This document shows, one piece after another, positions 25,783 to 37,530 of a DNA stretch of 64,000 nucleotides. The notes under the pieces are model-generated. The model was not told where the DNA came from. It saw nothing but the letters and a program-made list of their open reading frames with translations, and ran no database searches. Origin of the DNA: Membranipora membranacea (Eukaryota > Bryozoa > Gymnolaemata > Cheilostomatida > Membraniporidae); assembly GCA_914767715.1 (NCBI GenBank), contig OU612074.1, positions 4,915,501 to 4,979,500 on the forward strand. Direction: 5' to 3'. The position numbers and the translations under genes are program-made. Every line of letters starts with the position of its first letter. The stretch's first letter is position 1.

Positions 25783-26134
25783 GGGTGGCGTAGTGGTTAG
25801 GATTCGAGCTTCTCAATCTGAGAGTTGCAGGTTCGAATCCCGGTCGCTACCCATTCTGCTGAAGGAGGTGAGCTCTCCGATCAATGGCCTAGCTTGCCCG
25901 CCCTTACATTGTACAAGGGTGCGCTAATTAGATGAGTCGTATCATGTATCATGTGTCATGCGTCATGCGTCATGCGTCATGCGTCATGCGTCATGTCATG
26001 CGTCATGCGTCGCGTCATGCGTCATGTATAATGTATCATGTATTGTGTATCATCAATCTTATGTATCCATATTCTTATTTGCCTCGAAAGGTGCACTGAA
26101 TAGGAAATAAAGTTCATATTATTATATTATTATA
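25783..26134 (+). mobile_element. tRNA-derived SINE, family B, with ATT tail
   Basis: The head keeps a 7-bp acceptor-like stem (GGGTGGC with GCTACCC), an A box (TGGCGTAGTGG) and a perfect B box (GGTTCGAATCC). The T stem is degenerate, so it is not a working tRNA gene. A body with GCCTCGAAAGGTGC and a (ATT)n-like tail follows. It sits in intron 10 of the Mab-21 gene, ending about 105 bp before exon 11. Confidence 0.8.
25940..26040 (+). repeat. GCGTCAT heptamer array inside the SINE
   Basis: About ten near-perfect units of GCGTCAT with one shortened and one fused unit, flanked by degenerate GTATCAT units. It interrupts the SINE body, so it expanded from SINE sequence. Confidence 0.85.
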
Positions 26135-27484
26135 GGTCTTAGATATGATATAGATGATTTATATGAGTAAAATTTTGTCAAACAAAATAGAGGTTGAATA
26201 GGAACTAATTTTCTGTGTAACTGTCTCAATAATATTACAGACGCCGTAATATGCTAGGAGCTGACCGATACACAAATGAGCAGGTGATATGTGGAGTCAA
26301 GGTACTGCGGTCGATAAAAAGGAGACCAAACTTAAGTCTCAAGGAGTTTGAAACAAGTTTTATTAACAAGAAGTTTTTGGCTAAAGTTGTACTTGTAAGC
26401 ATAAGTGAGTTCTCCACTGCAAATATCATTGGAATTTTACGTTTACTTTTTGCAGCGGGCACAAATAGTGACACTGCTGAGATCAGGCTAATTTTTGTAC
26501 CTGTTGTTTTTAGCGATGACATGATTTATCTGGATAGATCTCTATACACACCCAGCAGTCCCATGTGATCCCAAATGACTTGAATACATACATGCTGAGG
26601 TAAATGATAGTGGTGGTATCGAATGAACTGAATGATACGTAAGATAGTGCATCATCTCAAACAGTGAATGGAGGACTTAAAGCTTTTTGTTCTCATGTCT
26701 ATGTTATCACTTATATACCATTACCTAATTTTTATTTCCTCTTTCTTTACAGTTATAATTATTCTGACGGGGTCCCGTGGGTCTTTTCAAATCAACTAGC
26801 TGATAAAGGTTAAGATCAGAGATATGGATTGATAATCTAATGATTCTATTATCAACACCAAATATATAATAGTCATAAGTGAAAAATTAGCCGACAGCCA
26901 AATTTGTTCCTGCTTGATGTGGTCAGAATGACGGTGTGCATATTTTTATCAGTGAATAATAATTGTTTTGGACTACAATAGACCAAGTTTTGCCCATTTG
27001 CCTGCATTATTGGACGGGGAGCAACTGGGATGATTGCAAACTGCATCAAACTTGATCAAGATCTATCATAGGGTACTGTTTAGGTGTTAGAAAACAATAT
27101 ACTCACACTTATACCATCATTAAATATTTGTCTTCAAATTATTGGCTGAAATGTGGTGGTAAATATAATGTGTCCAACTTTTATTGCGCTTTTTTTTGGT
27201 ATTATTTTTTGAATAAAAATGTTAATTGATAACCCAATAGTAGCTTGGCAACTTATTTTGCCCGTTCTGCCCACAAAATAAAGAAGGAATAGTATGTCAC
27301 TGAAGATGGCAGAACTGGCTATTATTTGGAATCTCAGTGGAGTTTTTGAAACTGGGAAACCAGAAAAATCATCAGATGATACAGTAACTACATATAATGT
27401 CTGAGACAACCTTTTTAATTAATTAACATACAGAGTTTTTTACACCTAAAGAACTCATTTTTTCTTGAGCAATGTGACAAGGCT

Positions 27485-27519
27485 CAGTTATCTAATAACA
27501 CAGTACTGTGTTATAACTG
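27485..27519. repeat. Short palindrome
   Basis: ATAACACAGTACTGTGTTAT is a 20-bp perfect palindrome, with CAGTTAT and ATAACTG on either side. It lies in the long intron between exons 11 and 12 of the Mab-21 gene. Function unknown. Confidence 0.6.
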
Positions 27520-30500
27520 AACAAATTTACTAGCTTTAACCATGCCTCTGAGCCTCATATTTTGTAGTTATCTTATCTTACCTTAAGCATTATCATGTAC
27601 CTTATAGCGAGTTAATGCAAATTTACTTATCTCGTCAGTTCGCAGGTTTTCTCATCCCATTCATTCTAGACAACTGAAGTGACAAGTCCTCTTTTCACAA
27701 TTCCCACCCTCCCGCCCTAAAATACTACCTTATTTTACTATATTTCTCAGTGTGTGAAAGGTGACTTGGGTGCAAGTGTGGTTGGTGCTAAATTTTCCGC
27801 CTTTTCTAAAATATCGAGGCCGAATTTCCTCCTATAAAGTTCTTGCCCTGCCCATGCTGTTCTCCAGCAACTTACTGTACTTACTTAAATGTCTATTTCT
27901 AATTTATTAGGGGTTAACCAGGAAATGGCGTATTAGTCGCCCCCTCCTATAGGGGAACCCCCAGCTATCTCTTTAATCATTGAGGTAAGAAAAAATACAC
28001 TTTATTATGACTGATCAATGAACCACTAAAGATCATGCCAAAAATAAATGAAAAATGTTGAAAAATGCTTGGAAGTAAGACAAAAATGCTCCTTCCGCTT
28101 TAATCACTAAATGTATATAGCTTCGTTAATGGTCAGTGACATCATCCACTGCAGTCAGGCACCTTGACCCAATTTAATTCAGTTTATTGCAGCCATTGGG
28201 GTTTAGGGGCTGCTGATCACCCTGGGGTACGGAATCAGAGCTCAAACCTTGAATTTCATTGTTGAGTATGTTGCCTATCTGTGAAGGCAGATTTCAAGTG
28301 AATTCATATTTAGTTGTGCCAGGGTTGAATGCTGCTCTAAACTTCCACAGAAAGCATAGAGAAAGAATGAAAAGTACAGAAAATCATGTTTATCATTGCA
28401 GAGTCTCTTGCGAGTAGACCACTGACGATCAAATGAGACCATATTACAATTCCGTTAGTTCCGGTCCCAAATATATAAAGAGCTTACTTTATAATCAGAC
28501 ACTAAGAATTCAGGATGAAGCTGTAGTTTTTCATTGCAACTGATTGCTTGATAATGGCCCTCAATAATGATCTCCAATTATTTCCGAAAAAACCATTATC
28601 AACTAGTAGAAGTTGCTATCAGGATGGTGATTTTTCGGCAAAGACAACCAATAGTGTAACATTCTCACCAAAATAGTTATAGGAAATAACAGAGAGGTCA
28701 TGACGAAGTTCCCATTAACTCCCTTAAATCATTCACTGCCGTGTTAAAGAAAAGATCTTACTCATTCCAGCTAAAAAGGATATAGCACACAGTTGCAGAG
28801 CAGTAAGTACATTCTGATTTCGGTTATCAGGCCATGTCATGAGTTTGGATATTATTGTTCAAATCAGGAATGTGAATCTCATTCGTTATTAGGTATTTTG
28901 GTAAATCCGTATTTTTAAAGCCTAAGTTCATATTCTAATGTGCTGGCATCCAGCAGGCAAGTTGTCAGACAATTCTGAGGTTGATCAAGTGGCACTCTCT
29001 ATCAAACCTTCACCAAGAGTGCAGGTTATGGAGACCAACTGATGGCAGTAATACTCTGCCTATAATATCAATCTTTGATGAGATTTTTGTAATGGTGGTT
29101 ATTAGCTTTACTGTATGCTGGGAGTGTACTAGCATTGTCATGTAGCCAACCAAAACAACAAAGTGGCAACAAGACTATAGTGTACCGTACTCAAGCGTGT
29201 TATTTTGAAGGTACTTAGGTTTGAGGGTTTGGAAGCTAAGTTGTGGGCTTTGGATTAAGCATTTAGGGTTTATATAAGTTAAAGAGGAAATGACCTGCAG
29301 GGTAAAATTATGTCTCCGTAGATTTGTGTGATTTACGTCTGCTGTAGCGTCAAGCCATCTTGTGACAGAACAGCTTGTGAAAAATCTGGGACAGAGAACC
29401 TGTGAGTTGATTTTTTTGAAAACCAGACATTTTGTTTCAGCTGATTCAGCTTGAAGAAAGCCTTGTTGCTCCAAAAGTGTTACAGTATCACTTAGTAATG
29501 TGCTATACTTTCACTACGGGTTACACATCTCTGCAAATCACAATGGCCAACAGCCTTAGCCCCTGTATTGTATACAGAGGATTGTCTAGGGACCTTACAT
29601 GCTTGTTTATTTTTGTTAGTTTTCCCTTCTGTCGCTTTTCTTAAACACATCCAGGACCATGATTATTTTTGTCATCTAATAATTTTCAGCACCCAACAGT
29701 TAGCCTTTTTAAATACCTATAAAAATGTCACTTATCATGCAATTCTAATTGGAAGCAATGTAAGAAAACTGTCTCTTTTATTTGTAGTGCAGAGATTTGG
29801 AGTTTCTGAGCTGTTTCTCGTGATGCCTGTAGTTATAGGAGGAATATTAGCACTTCTGGCCATAGCTACTGCCAGCACATATATGGTTAAACTGATTCTG
29901 TACCATCAAACAGAAATTATAATGAAGATAACGAACATAGACTATGAGCAAAGTGATGATAACGAAGATGACATTATATTCGACAAGGCACAAGTTAAAC
30001 ACTACATTGGTCTGACTTAGTGATGTTTTAGTGATCTCTGCAGCAGCCCTTATACGCTGCCCACACTGATCACTTGATATACTATTGCATGTATGTATCT
30101 GATCGATAGAGAGTAAATTAATTCACTTAGTAGTAGTATCATCACAAGGAATTTGGTGTGACGACCTGTGTTCAATTTTATCAATTAGGGGCGGGTACAT
30201 GTTAGGTACTACGACTAAATTGACTCTAACTATCAGAGATACACATGTTAATAGTGTAATCTCGATGTCAGTGTGTGTGCTGCCGACATGATATCTGCAC
30301 CAGCCTTTGGCGTACCAGTATGTAACAGCCGGAGCTTATCATTGCTTATAATGATAGATTGATGTCCAGGATATATGTTATCATTATTAAAGTGCTGTTT
30401 TTAACCACTGTGCATCATTATAATGTGATGTCGTGTAATATCATTTTATACAGCCTGTATGTTCTCACTTTATACAGGCTCCAATTTTTCATTGTGTGCT

Positions 30501-31321
30501 GGCTGGATCCTGTTGAGTTCCTATTGCCAAACTGATGGAAGCTATAAGAGTGTAATTTTTGTTCAATCATAATAAGTGCATTGGTTATTTATTTTTATAA
30601 TGATTATACTTACTTGGTGATGGCAATCCTTTGCGAATAGTGGTTGAGAACTTAGTATATATGTATAATAACTCCTAGCCCACTCATTATATTTAACTGG
30701 ATAGATTTTGTGGGCGATTTCATCAATTGGTCTATGAATGCAGTCTATAAAAAGATACTTAATGTAAATTCATCAGCTAGATTTCTGTGATTCTATTTTA
30801 CATTCAGCCAGTGCTATTTTTTGTTACACAGGTCATTTCTAGTAGTATGATATATTCTGGTCAGTAAGGATGATCGCTGCTCTCAATTTCATATCTAGTC
30901 AGCAGTAGTGTTGTATTGAGCCAGTAAAAATGAAAATGAGCCAAGCCACTGAAATTTCCCTAAATTCGGGTACGAAAAGAGGCGTGAAATGGATTTATAT
31001 TAAGTTGATGTCCTACTCGTACACTGTCTTCAGATATCACAATTAAAAGAATGATGGATATTCAGCCACTAACCACTAGTGCAATTAGCTAATAGTACAT
31101 GTTAAGTTTGATTCAGTTTGTAATATATCATCTAGACATAATGAACTATGTTGAGACCAAGTTTCATCAAATTCTGTCAAGTATTTAATGAATTATAGAT
31201 GTCTGAAGAAAGCTTTATGTAGTGTTGCAAGCCGTTCATAATAATCACAGCAAAAGCATGACTAATAGCTATATGTTTTATCATCGTATAGTCTCTATTT
31301 CCGAAATCAACACCTAAAATC

Positions 31322-31392
31322 CATAGCATAGTGGTTAAGATCGTGGACTGTAGTGCACTAGGTCTTAGGTTCGAGTCCAGGTGAGTCCAGGT
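31322..31392 (+). mobile_element. tRNA-like SINE head fragment
   Basis: A possible A box (TAGCATAGTGGTTAAG) is followed 30 bp later by a B box (GGTTCGAGTCC). The acceptor ends do not pair, so it is more likely a SINE fragment than a tRNA gene. The body could not be delimited. Confidence 0.45.
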
Positions 31393-32454
31393 GCACAGTA
31401 TTTTGACCATCACTCTAGTAGTTGAGACCTGTAAGGATCTAGACCTCTGACCCGACTTGACCCTAACATGACCCGACGTTGACTTGACCCTGAATACAAC
31501 ACTAGTCAGCAGCAGGCTCCTGATACTCATTGCCACATCTGAACATCTATGTCACGATGTTATATGGAAAAGAGTCAGCCATTATCAATTTATCAATCTT
31601 GTTTAGGTCCAAACATATTTCAAATGCGGTAAGCCACTTTTTTGGCAGCACTTTGCAGATGGTTGCTCATTGTGCAAACTTGGTAAAAATCCTAATGGTG
31701 ATGGATTAATATCTCTAACCAAGGTTAACCTACTTTCAATCCAATCTTTGAATTTTATCAAGACAAGAAAAGAAAGCTTGAGAGAGAAGGAAAATGCAAT
31801 AATTTAAGTCAGAAAAATTTCAGTCTTAAATAATCAGTGATGGAAGCGTGGCCTTTTGTGCTTGCCGACACCAAGAAAAACACTGATGTGCGGGTGTGGG
31901 TTTGGGAAGGGGGGGGGGAGGAGTGTTTATGAAAAAGTTAGTTAAGAGAATAATTTTCACAGTTGAAATTTTATTGTTGAAAATTTTGTCTAGATTTGCG
32001 CTTAGCATAATGACGTACTTGCTTTATGTTTTTCTTAATTTTCACCTCCTGCTCAAGATAAACTTATGGGTATGTGGGGAATTCTGTATGCTATAATATG
32101 TGAAGCAATGCCTTCAGTGTCTCCAATCTCAAAGTTGTCGCCATATGGGCACACTAACTTCAGAAGATCAATCTCCTAATCAGAGTGTGAAATGGATGAG
32201 CTAGGTTTATGAGACACCTTGATAATGTTTCTACTTATACATGCCATCACCAGTGGCTAGAAGAGCAGTGCTGGCCTTACACAACCTCAACGGTTCCATT
32301 TTCAGTGAAAAAAACCTGTAATAAGATAGCAAATGGTAATGGGTGCAATCTTTATTAATTTTCTTTATTATAATCTATAATCTTTATTATAAAAAAAGTT
32401 GCTAAACATTAAATTTTTTTGCTGACCTTGTGAAGCCTATCAAATGTAGCCTGG

Positions 32455-33050
32455 TCACAAGCAGTCAACTGGTGATTTGTGTTTTTTTTTTAAGATCAAT
32501 AACCGCAACAGGTGATTTGTTTCTTTTAACAATCAAAGGCACTGAATGATGCAGCAACAAAAACACAAATATGTAAATAGGCAATGAGCTGACCTTGGCT
32601 GTCTTAACTGTCTGAAAGATAAATTTGAGCTAGATATCTTCAATGCATTATATAAGATTAATGAGGCATTGCAAACAGGTTCTAATGGTCACTTTATATT
32701 AATTAATTTATTTAAAAAAAATCAAGTAACCAGTGCAGCAGGAAGTAAATGATACAGCAAAAAAAAACATCCAGGTAAATATGCATTGGAGTTCAATCAG
32801 TCGAGTATCAACTGACCTTGGCGGTTTTGACTGTCTGACAGGTGCACAGATAATGTTGAGCTAGATATCTTTAATGCGGTATATTTGGCGATTTGTTTTT
32901 TTAAAATCAAATAACCAGTGCGCCAAGTGGCGAATGATACAGCAACAACAACACCTACGTAAGAAGGCAGTGGAGTTCATTGAGCCGATGATCAATTAGA
33001 CTTGGCAGATGCACAGATAATTTCGAGCTCAATATCTTTAATGTGTTATT
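32455..33050. repeat. Three tandem units of about 190 bp
   Basis: Units at about 32455-32655, 32690-32885 and 32886-33050 share GGTGATTTG, CAGTGC, ATGATACAGCAACAA, CTGACCTTGGC, TGACTGTCTGA and GAGCTAGATATCTTTAATG. They differ by substitutions and small indels. No open frame. Confidence 0.7.
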
Positions 33051-34427
33051 TACACACTATAGGCACTTTTTATTTTGGTCGTGGTTGACATTTGGCTGAC
33101 ATTACCACCTGTATATTGATCCCACACATTTAATGAGGCATACATCATTGACAGTGCACAGGTCAGGGCCAATGACACTGTATTGATAAAGATTACTGTT
33201 GTGCAAATGGTTATCTAACTTTTAGAGATGTCTCGTTATCCATCAATGGACACAAATCTTGAAGCATAAGAGAAGAGCAATTTGGTAAATAAATCTTTAT
33301 ATGGCTATCGTATATACATAATGTGATCCCATGGTGAATATGAGGCTGATATGAATGGGCCCTGTATCCCAGGTTTGCATGGTACACAAAAGCAGAAAAG
33401 TTCAAAATTTCCTTAAACTTTTATGGATATTTCTTCATCTCAACTAAATCATTTCTTGCCAAAGATGTGGCACACCAAACAGTTTTGGAACCGTTAAAAT
33501 TATTCTGATACAGCTTGTTATAATAGGCGATGCTGCAGTTCAGTGAAAGGCTTTGTAAAGTTTTTTGAATTGGTTTTATTCATGTAATGATTGCTTGATT
33601 GGTAATGGTTCATATTCATATTGTTAATTTTGTTTTGCACAATACTCATTCATTCTTAGTTTTGATTGTTAGAAGTAGCTCTGTCACGACTAGACTGGTA
33701 TTTTGTCCCCTAACACAAAAACATTAAGGTTTTTCAGTTTCATTAGTATGACCGTACATAGCAGCACATAGAAAACAAAATTCGCTGCAAATTATGACAG
33801 AAGCTACATATATATTTTGTGTTATTGCAGTGTTATCGCAAATTGATCATTTTTGTGGAAAATGAAATTTCGTCATCACCATTAAAAGCTATTTTTATGT
33901 CATTATTGTATCCTCATTGCCGATCTTCTAAAGTTATTATTGTAGTTCACTTATGTATCCTTAAACTTTATTGTAAGTTAATCCGTCATCTATTTGTTCC
34001 TAACCTCGAAACATAACAATTGTTCTCCCTTGTTCATAACATTGGAAAAGTTTTTTCTGCTCACCCTGGGATTCCATTCTTCTGACCAATTAGAAGTAGA
34101 TTGGCTCAAGGTAAAAAGATTTTACAACCATGAGTTTCTATTCTCCTTCCTTTCAATCTGAAATTCTTAAAGAACAATACCAACTTTGGAAATAACACTT
34201 TACCTCGCCCTTAGTTATTGCCATTTCCAATCCATCCAATTCAATATCATTGCAGGAAAATTTAGTAGTTTATTCAAACAAATATGTGCATTGGTTGGGC
34301 TGGAAAAAATAACACAGCACTGTTTTCGATAGGGTGGTGCAACTTGGAGACCTAAATATTTAATGAGATAATTATGTCTTGCTACAAAACAAAACTAAAA
34401 TGAGATCTACAATAATTTGTTATATAA

Positions 34428-34505
34428 TACATTTACAATAATATACAATAATATACAATGTTATATATACATATACATATGTTTATATACATATATATAT
34501 ATATT
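34428..34505. repeat. AT-rich microsatellite
   Basis: Short runs of ATACAATA followed by ATATACAT and (AT)n. Simple sequence only. Confidence 0.7.
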
Positions 34506-34680
34506 CATATTATGAGATATTAGGCAATCAAGAAAGAGGAACACAATTTTGATGAAATGGTAATTTGTTATAGCTGAAAATCTCTATGCTCTGGATCAAA
34601 TAAACATATTTGGGTCCTTTGATCATTTACACAGACAAAGCTTTGTTGTCTCAATAGGCCACATATATAGATAAACATGA

Positions 34681-34932
34681 TAGTAATGATGAGTTTATTT
34701 ATATACCGCTTAATATAAGCCGCAACGACCACCTTCTAAGGGGTTTTGCACTACATCATTACCGTGCCTGGTCACTGGGTCCAAACACCCCAAAGTCAAC
34801 CCTTGCTAATGGGGACCTACATCGCATAAAGCGTTGGTACCTCGGTTTCTCAAGTAACAACATTGATCATGTGCAGGAATCGAACCCTGGTCATGAGATC
34901 GATGATCCAACCCACTTAACACTAGGTTAACC
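34681..34932 (-). mobile_element. tRNA-derived SINE, family C, reverse orientation
   Basis: On the minus strand the head includes GGTTAACCTAGTGTTAAGTG and a B box (GGGTTCGATTCC). A body with GGTGGTCGTTGCGGCTTAT and a tail with CGGTATATAAATAAA follow, a layout common in invertebrate SINEs. No protein frame. Confidence 0.65.
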
Positions 34933-35984
34933 TGAAAATAAAGTCATGGAAAATGAATATAATTTTCCTGCAAGGGTGAGAGATCTGATGTCCTCTCTTG
35001 TCTTAAGTTTACAAATTTAAGCACTTGATAGAGTATCGGCCCTCCGCCCTTCCCTCCATTTCCCATTTATGTAAACAGTCCAATATCAATTTTCTAACTA
35101 TCCTTTCACTGTAAGTTGATACTTTTGTATAGTTTGGGCTAAGCATGGGCATCGCTAGAGCAGGTAAACTGGAGCTCAAAACTAATACTGAGTTCAACAC
35201 CTGACAGGAAAGGAGTTCTGGGGGATGAGGGATGTTGAATTTTGAATGAGGAAATAAGACAGAATATATTGAAATTAAGATGATGTGTACGGTCTGGAGC
35301 CTTATAATAAGGCTTCCTAATAAGTGAAGGTGAAGGATGAGCATGAGAGTTAACAGCTGACTCTCATTTATAATCTCATTTGCCATGTCCTTGACTCTTA
35401 GCCAAAGAATTGAAGATTTATGTAACTATGCGGCATTGCTGAAATTTGAAAAGCAAATATTTCATTTTTATAGGACATTACATAAATGGAAAAAAACGGT
35501 CATAGCTAAAAATCTGATAATAGCTGATAATATCTGATAACTTTATCTTTGTCACCTTGAGCTTGATATTGAAAAAGAGCTCTTGATTAATAGGTCACGT
35601 AATTTGAGAGTTGTCAATAAATTTGGTAATGGTGGCCTCTTTGATATTTATGGAGGATATGGTATTATCAAGGAGTAGCAGCAGAGTTAAACAGCAAAGT
35701 TCAGGATCAACAAAATTCTGATGTGAAGCACAAGACACCTTAGACTCAAAGCATTTTGTTTGCTCTTTATAGAACAACCGTACTTATAGTTATTTTGGTG
35801 AAAAGGATACCCAACAAACGAGTTATTTCTCCTTTGGTGAGGAATTTCCCCAACTTAAGAGCATACTCATTTACAGTTAGGCTTAATTAAAAAGAGCTAA
35901 ATCTGTATGTACCTTTATGCTACCATAGTTTGCCTCACACGTCTCCCCAGTTGGTGTGTCACCACTGCCAACATAATTATATTC

Positions 35985-36007
35985 GGGGGGGGGGGGGGGG
36001 GGGGGGG
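35985..36007. repeat. Poly-G tract of 23 bases
   Basis: An uninterrupted run of G, prone to polymerase slippage and assembly length error. Shorter G runs occur near 31908-31917 and 38745-38757. Confidence 0.95.
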
Positions 36008-36889
36008 CGGATGGATGTTTTCGACTATCATTGAGATACCTATTGTGATAGTAAAATATTGATGGTGTGAGCCTCCCTCTTAGATTTCAAGTTTTCTCGC
36101 TTCTGTAGTTTCATGGCCAAAATAATAATTTTCTTTTTGTAATTGTAAGAACATTCAAAGATCTTCTAAGCGAATTGAGTATGGAATTTAGCAACTGCCT
36201 TTTGTTTGAACTTGATATTCCTTATACTCAATATCTTAGTCTTGAGATAGGAGAGCTGTACCTGCAAACTTCAAAGGCACAAATATATATTTAAATTTTG
36301 TAAATAGGGCTTTTTTAATTGAAACCATTATTTATTTAGGAGTTAACCTTCCCTGATCTGCGACGAGTCTGTTTATTAGAAAGGACCAAGATAGATGCTG
36401 TCTATAAATCTCCTTTGGAGCATTGTATTTGATCCTGATAACAATCAATAATATAAATAGTGATGTTTCATTTTTTTTCACATATTTCCCTGCCTACTGT
36501 CACAGTGACAGTTGATCCCAGAATTTTAAAATGAAACCAACCTCCCTGCTTATCCCCATACCATTTTTTACAACCTTTACTTCACCAAATAATTTTCCTC
36601 AGGAATGGTTTCTTGAAACTTGAGTGTTTGATGTTTCCTCCAAATAAATATACGGATCAAATCACAAAGTTGCAGCCTGTTGACTGATGTGCGGCAATAA
36701 TTGATATTGTGTATTTTTTAGAAAATTAAAAGTACTGATATTTGTCATAGATTTTCAAATGTTCAATTTTAAAGTTCATTTTTTTTGCAAACATTTCATT
36801 TGATGAGAATGTTTTTCAATTCAGCCAACGAAAATAAAATCAATCAAGATGAAGAAAGAGGTTACGGTTGAATGATGAAGTGCTGTGAT

Positions 36890-37530
36890 GGCCAATGTTG
36901 TGACCTTTACTGTGATGACTTTTACTGTGTTTACGTTTACTCTGATGAAATTTATTATATCAACCTTTAACGGAAAAAACTTTTGTTTGACAGCATGGAG
37001 AGACATGCCGAAAATCTGGAAAGTCAGCTAAAATCACTATGGTGAGATGGCGCAATGGGTCAGAGCTCTTGCTAATCACTGCCAGGTGATTTGTGCCGCA
37101 GGAATTGTGGGTTCGAGTCCCACTGGGGGAGCTTTCAAGGGGGATTGTTCCAGCCCCCCGCACCCTCGGGCGTATACCTCTCCTAGAAACTCTCATGATC
37201 TTAACTGTGATGACCTTTACACAGAAAACCTTTTCTCTATTTACTTGCTTTCACAGAAAAATTTACTACGATATTTATTTACTTTACTCTGGCAATTCTG
37301 CTGTAATGACTTTTACTAACAACCTTTTACAGTGATGACCAATGACTCTGAAGTCTTTGACTGTGATGGCATTGGCTCTGAGGACCTTGACTGTGTTATA
37401 CTTCACTCAGACCAATTTTGCTGTATTGGCCGATACTCTTATGATATTTACTATGATGATCTTTACTATGTGATGATATTTACTGTGACCCTGATAACCT
37501 TTACTTTGATGGCCTTTAGTCTGCTGACCT
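36890..37530 (+). repeat. Degenerate 15-bp minisatellite (TTTACTGTGATGACC)
   Basis: Imperfect units built on TGACCTTTACTGTGA repeat through the interval, best at 36905-36960 and 37200-37520. A SINE at 37043-37200 splits the array. The reverse complement (AGGTCATCACAGTAA) is the same 15-bp module found in the last intron of all four secreted-protein genes, so the array belongs to the same repeat family. Open frames across it reflect the period being a multiple of three. Confidence 0.75.
37043..37200 (+). mobile_element. tRNA-derived SINE, family D
   Basis: A box GATGGCGCAATGGGTCAGAG and B box GGGTTCGAGTCCC are clear, with an extra arm between them as in leucine or serine tRNAs. A body of about 80 bp follows. 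The tRNA-like part lacks a good acceptor stem. It is inserted within the 15-bp minisatellite. Confidence 0.65.

Larger units (their letters stand above)
19919..30020 (+). pseudogene. Transmembrane Mab-21/cGAS-like nucleotidyltransferase-fold gene, broken by two stops
   Basis: Thirteen exons with agreeing phases: 19919-20152, 21019-21192, 21660-21845, 22383-22607, 23119-23331, 23716-23857, 24137-24214, 24295-24476, 24801-24896, 25279-25382, 26241-26301, 29441-29494, 29793-30020 (659 codons with stops). Exon 1 ends in a sushi-like Cys pattern (GVWFWDTKPDC). Exons 2 and 3 each carry a hydrophobic helix. Exons 4-11 form a Mab-21 domain: GS at 22416-22421, the acid pair DID at 22500-22508, a third acid (VDYAFAL, exon 6), then WPKEAAEWISRKRAG, YDWRFTFASAE, TYHLKTVFLWLAER and LDEYIRCLE...LPNYFI. 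This matches the GS / E(D)xD / D catalytic layout of cGAS and cGAS-like receptors. Exon 13 has a third helix and an acidic tail. In-frame stops: TAG at 21190-21192, just before a GTATGT donor, and TAA at 23230-23232 inside the conserved domain; no alternative splice I tried keeps frame. Intron-containing, so not a retrocopy. Exons 1, 12 and 13 are the least certain. A nonsense allele or stop readthrough are alternatives. Confidence 0.75.

Noticed and set aside
25783-25855. Possible tRNA gene
   Set aside because: The acceptor ends pair, but the T stem is broken and a SINE body and ATT tail follow; annotated as a SINE head.
25940-26040. CRISPR-like short repeat array
   Set aside because: Contiguous heptamers without spacers in a eukaryotic SINE; simple tandem repeat.
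35009-35386. 125-codon minus-strand open frame, Leu/Ser-rich
   Set aside because: Biased composition, no domain recognised and surrounded by repeats; likely chance or repeat-derived.
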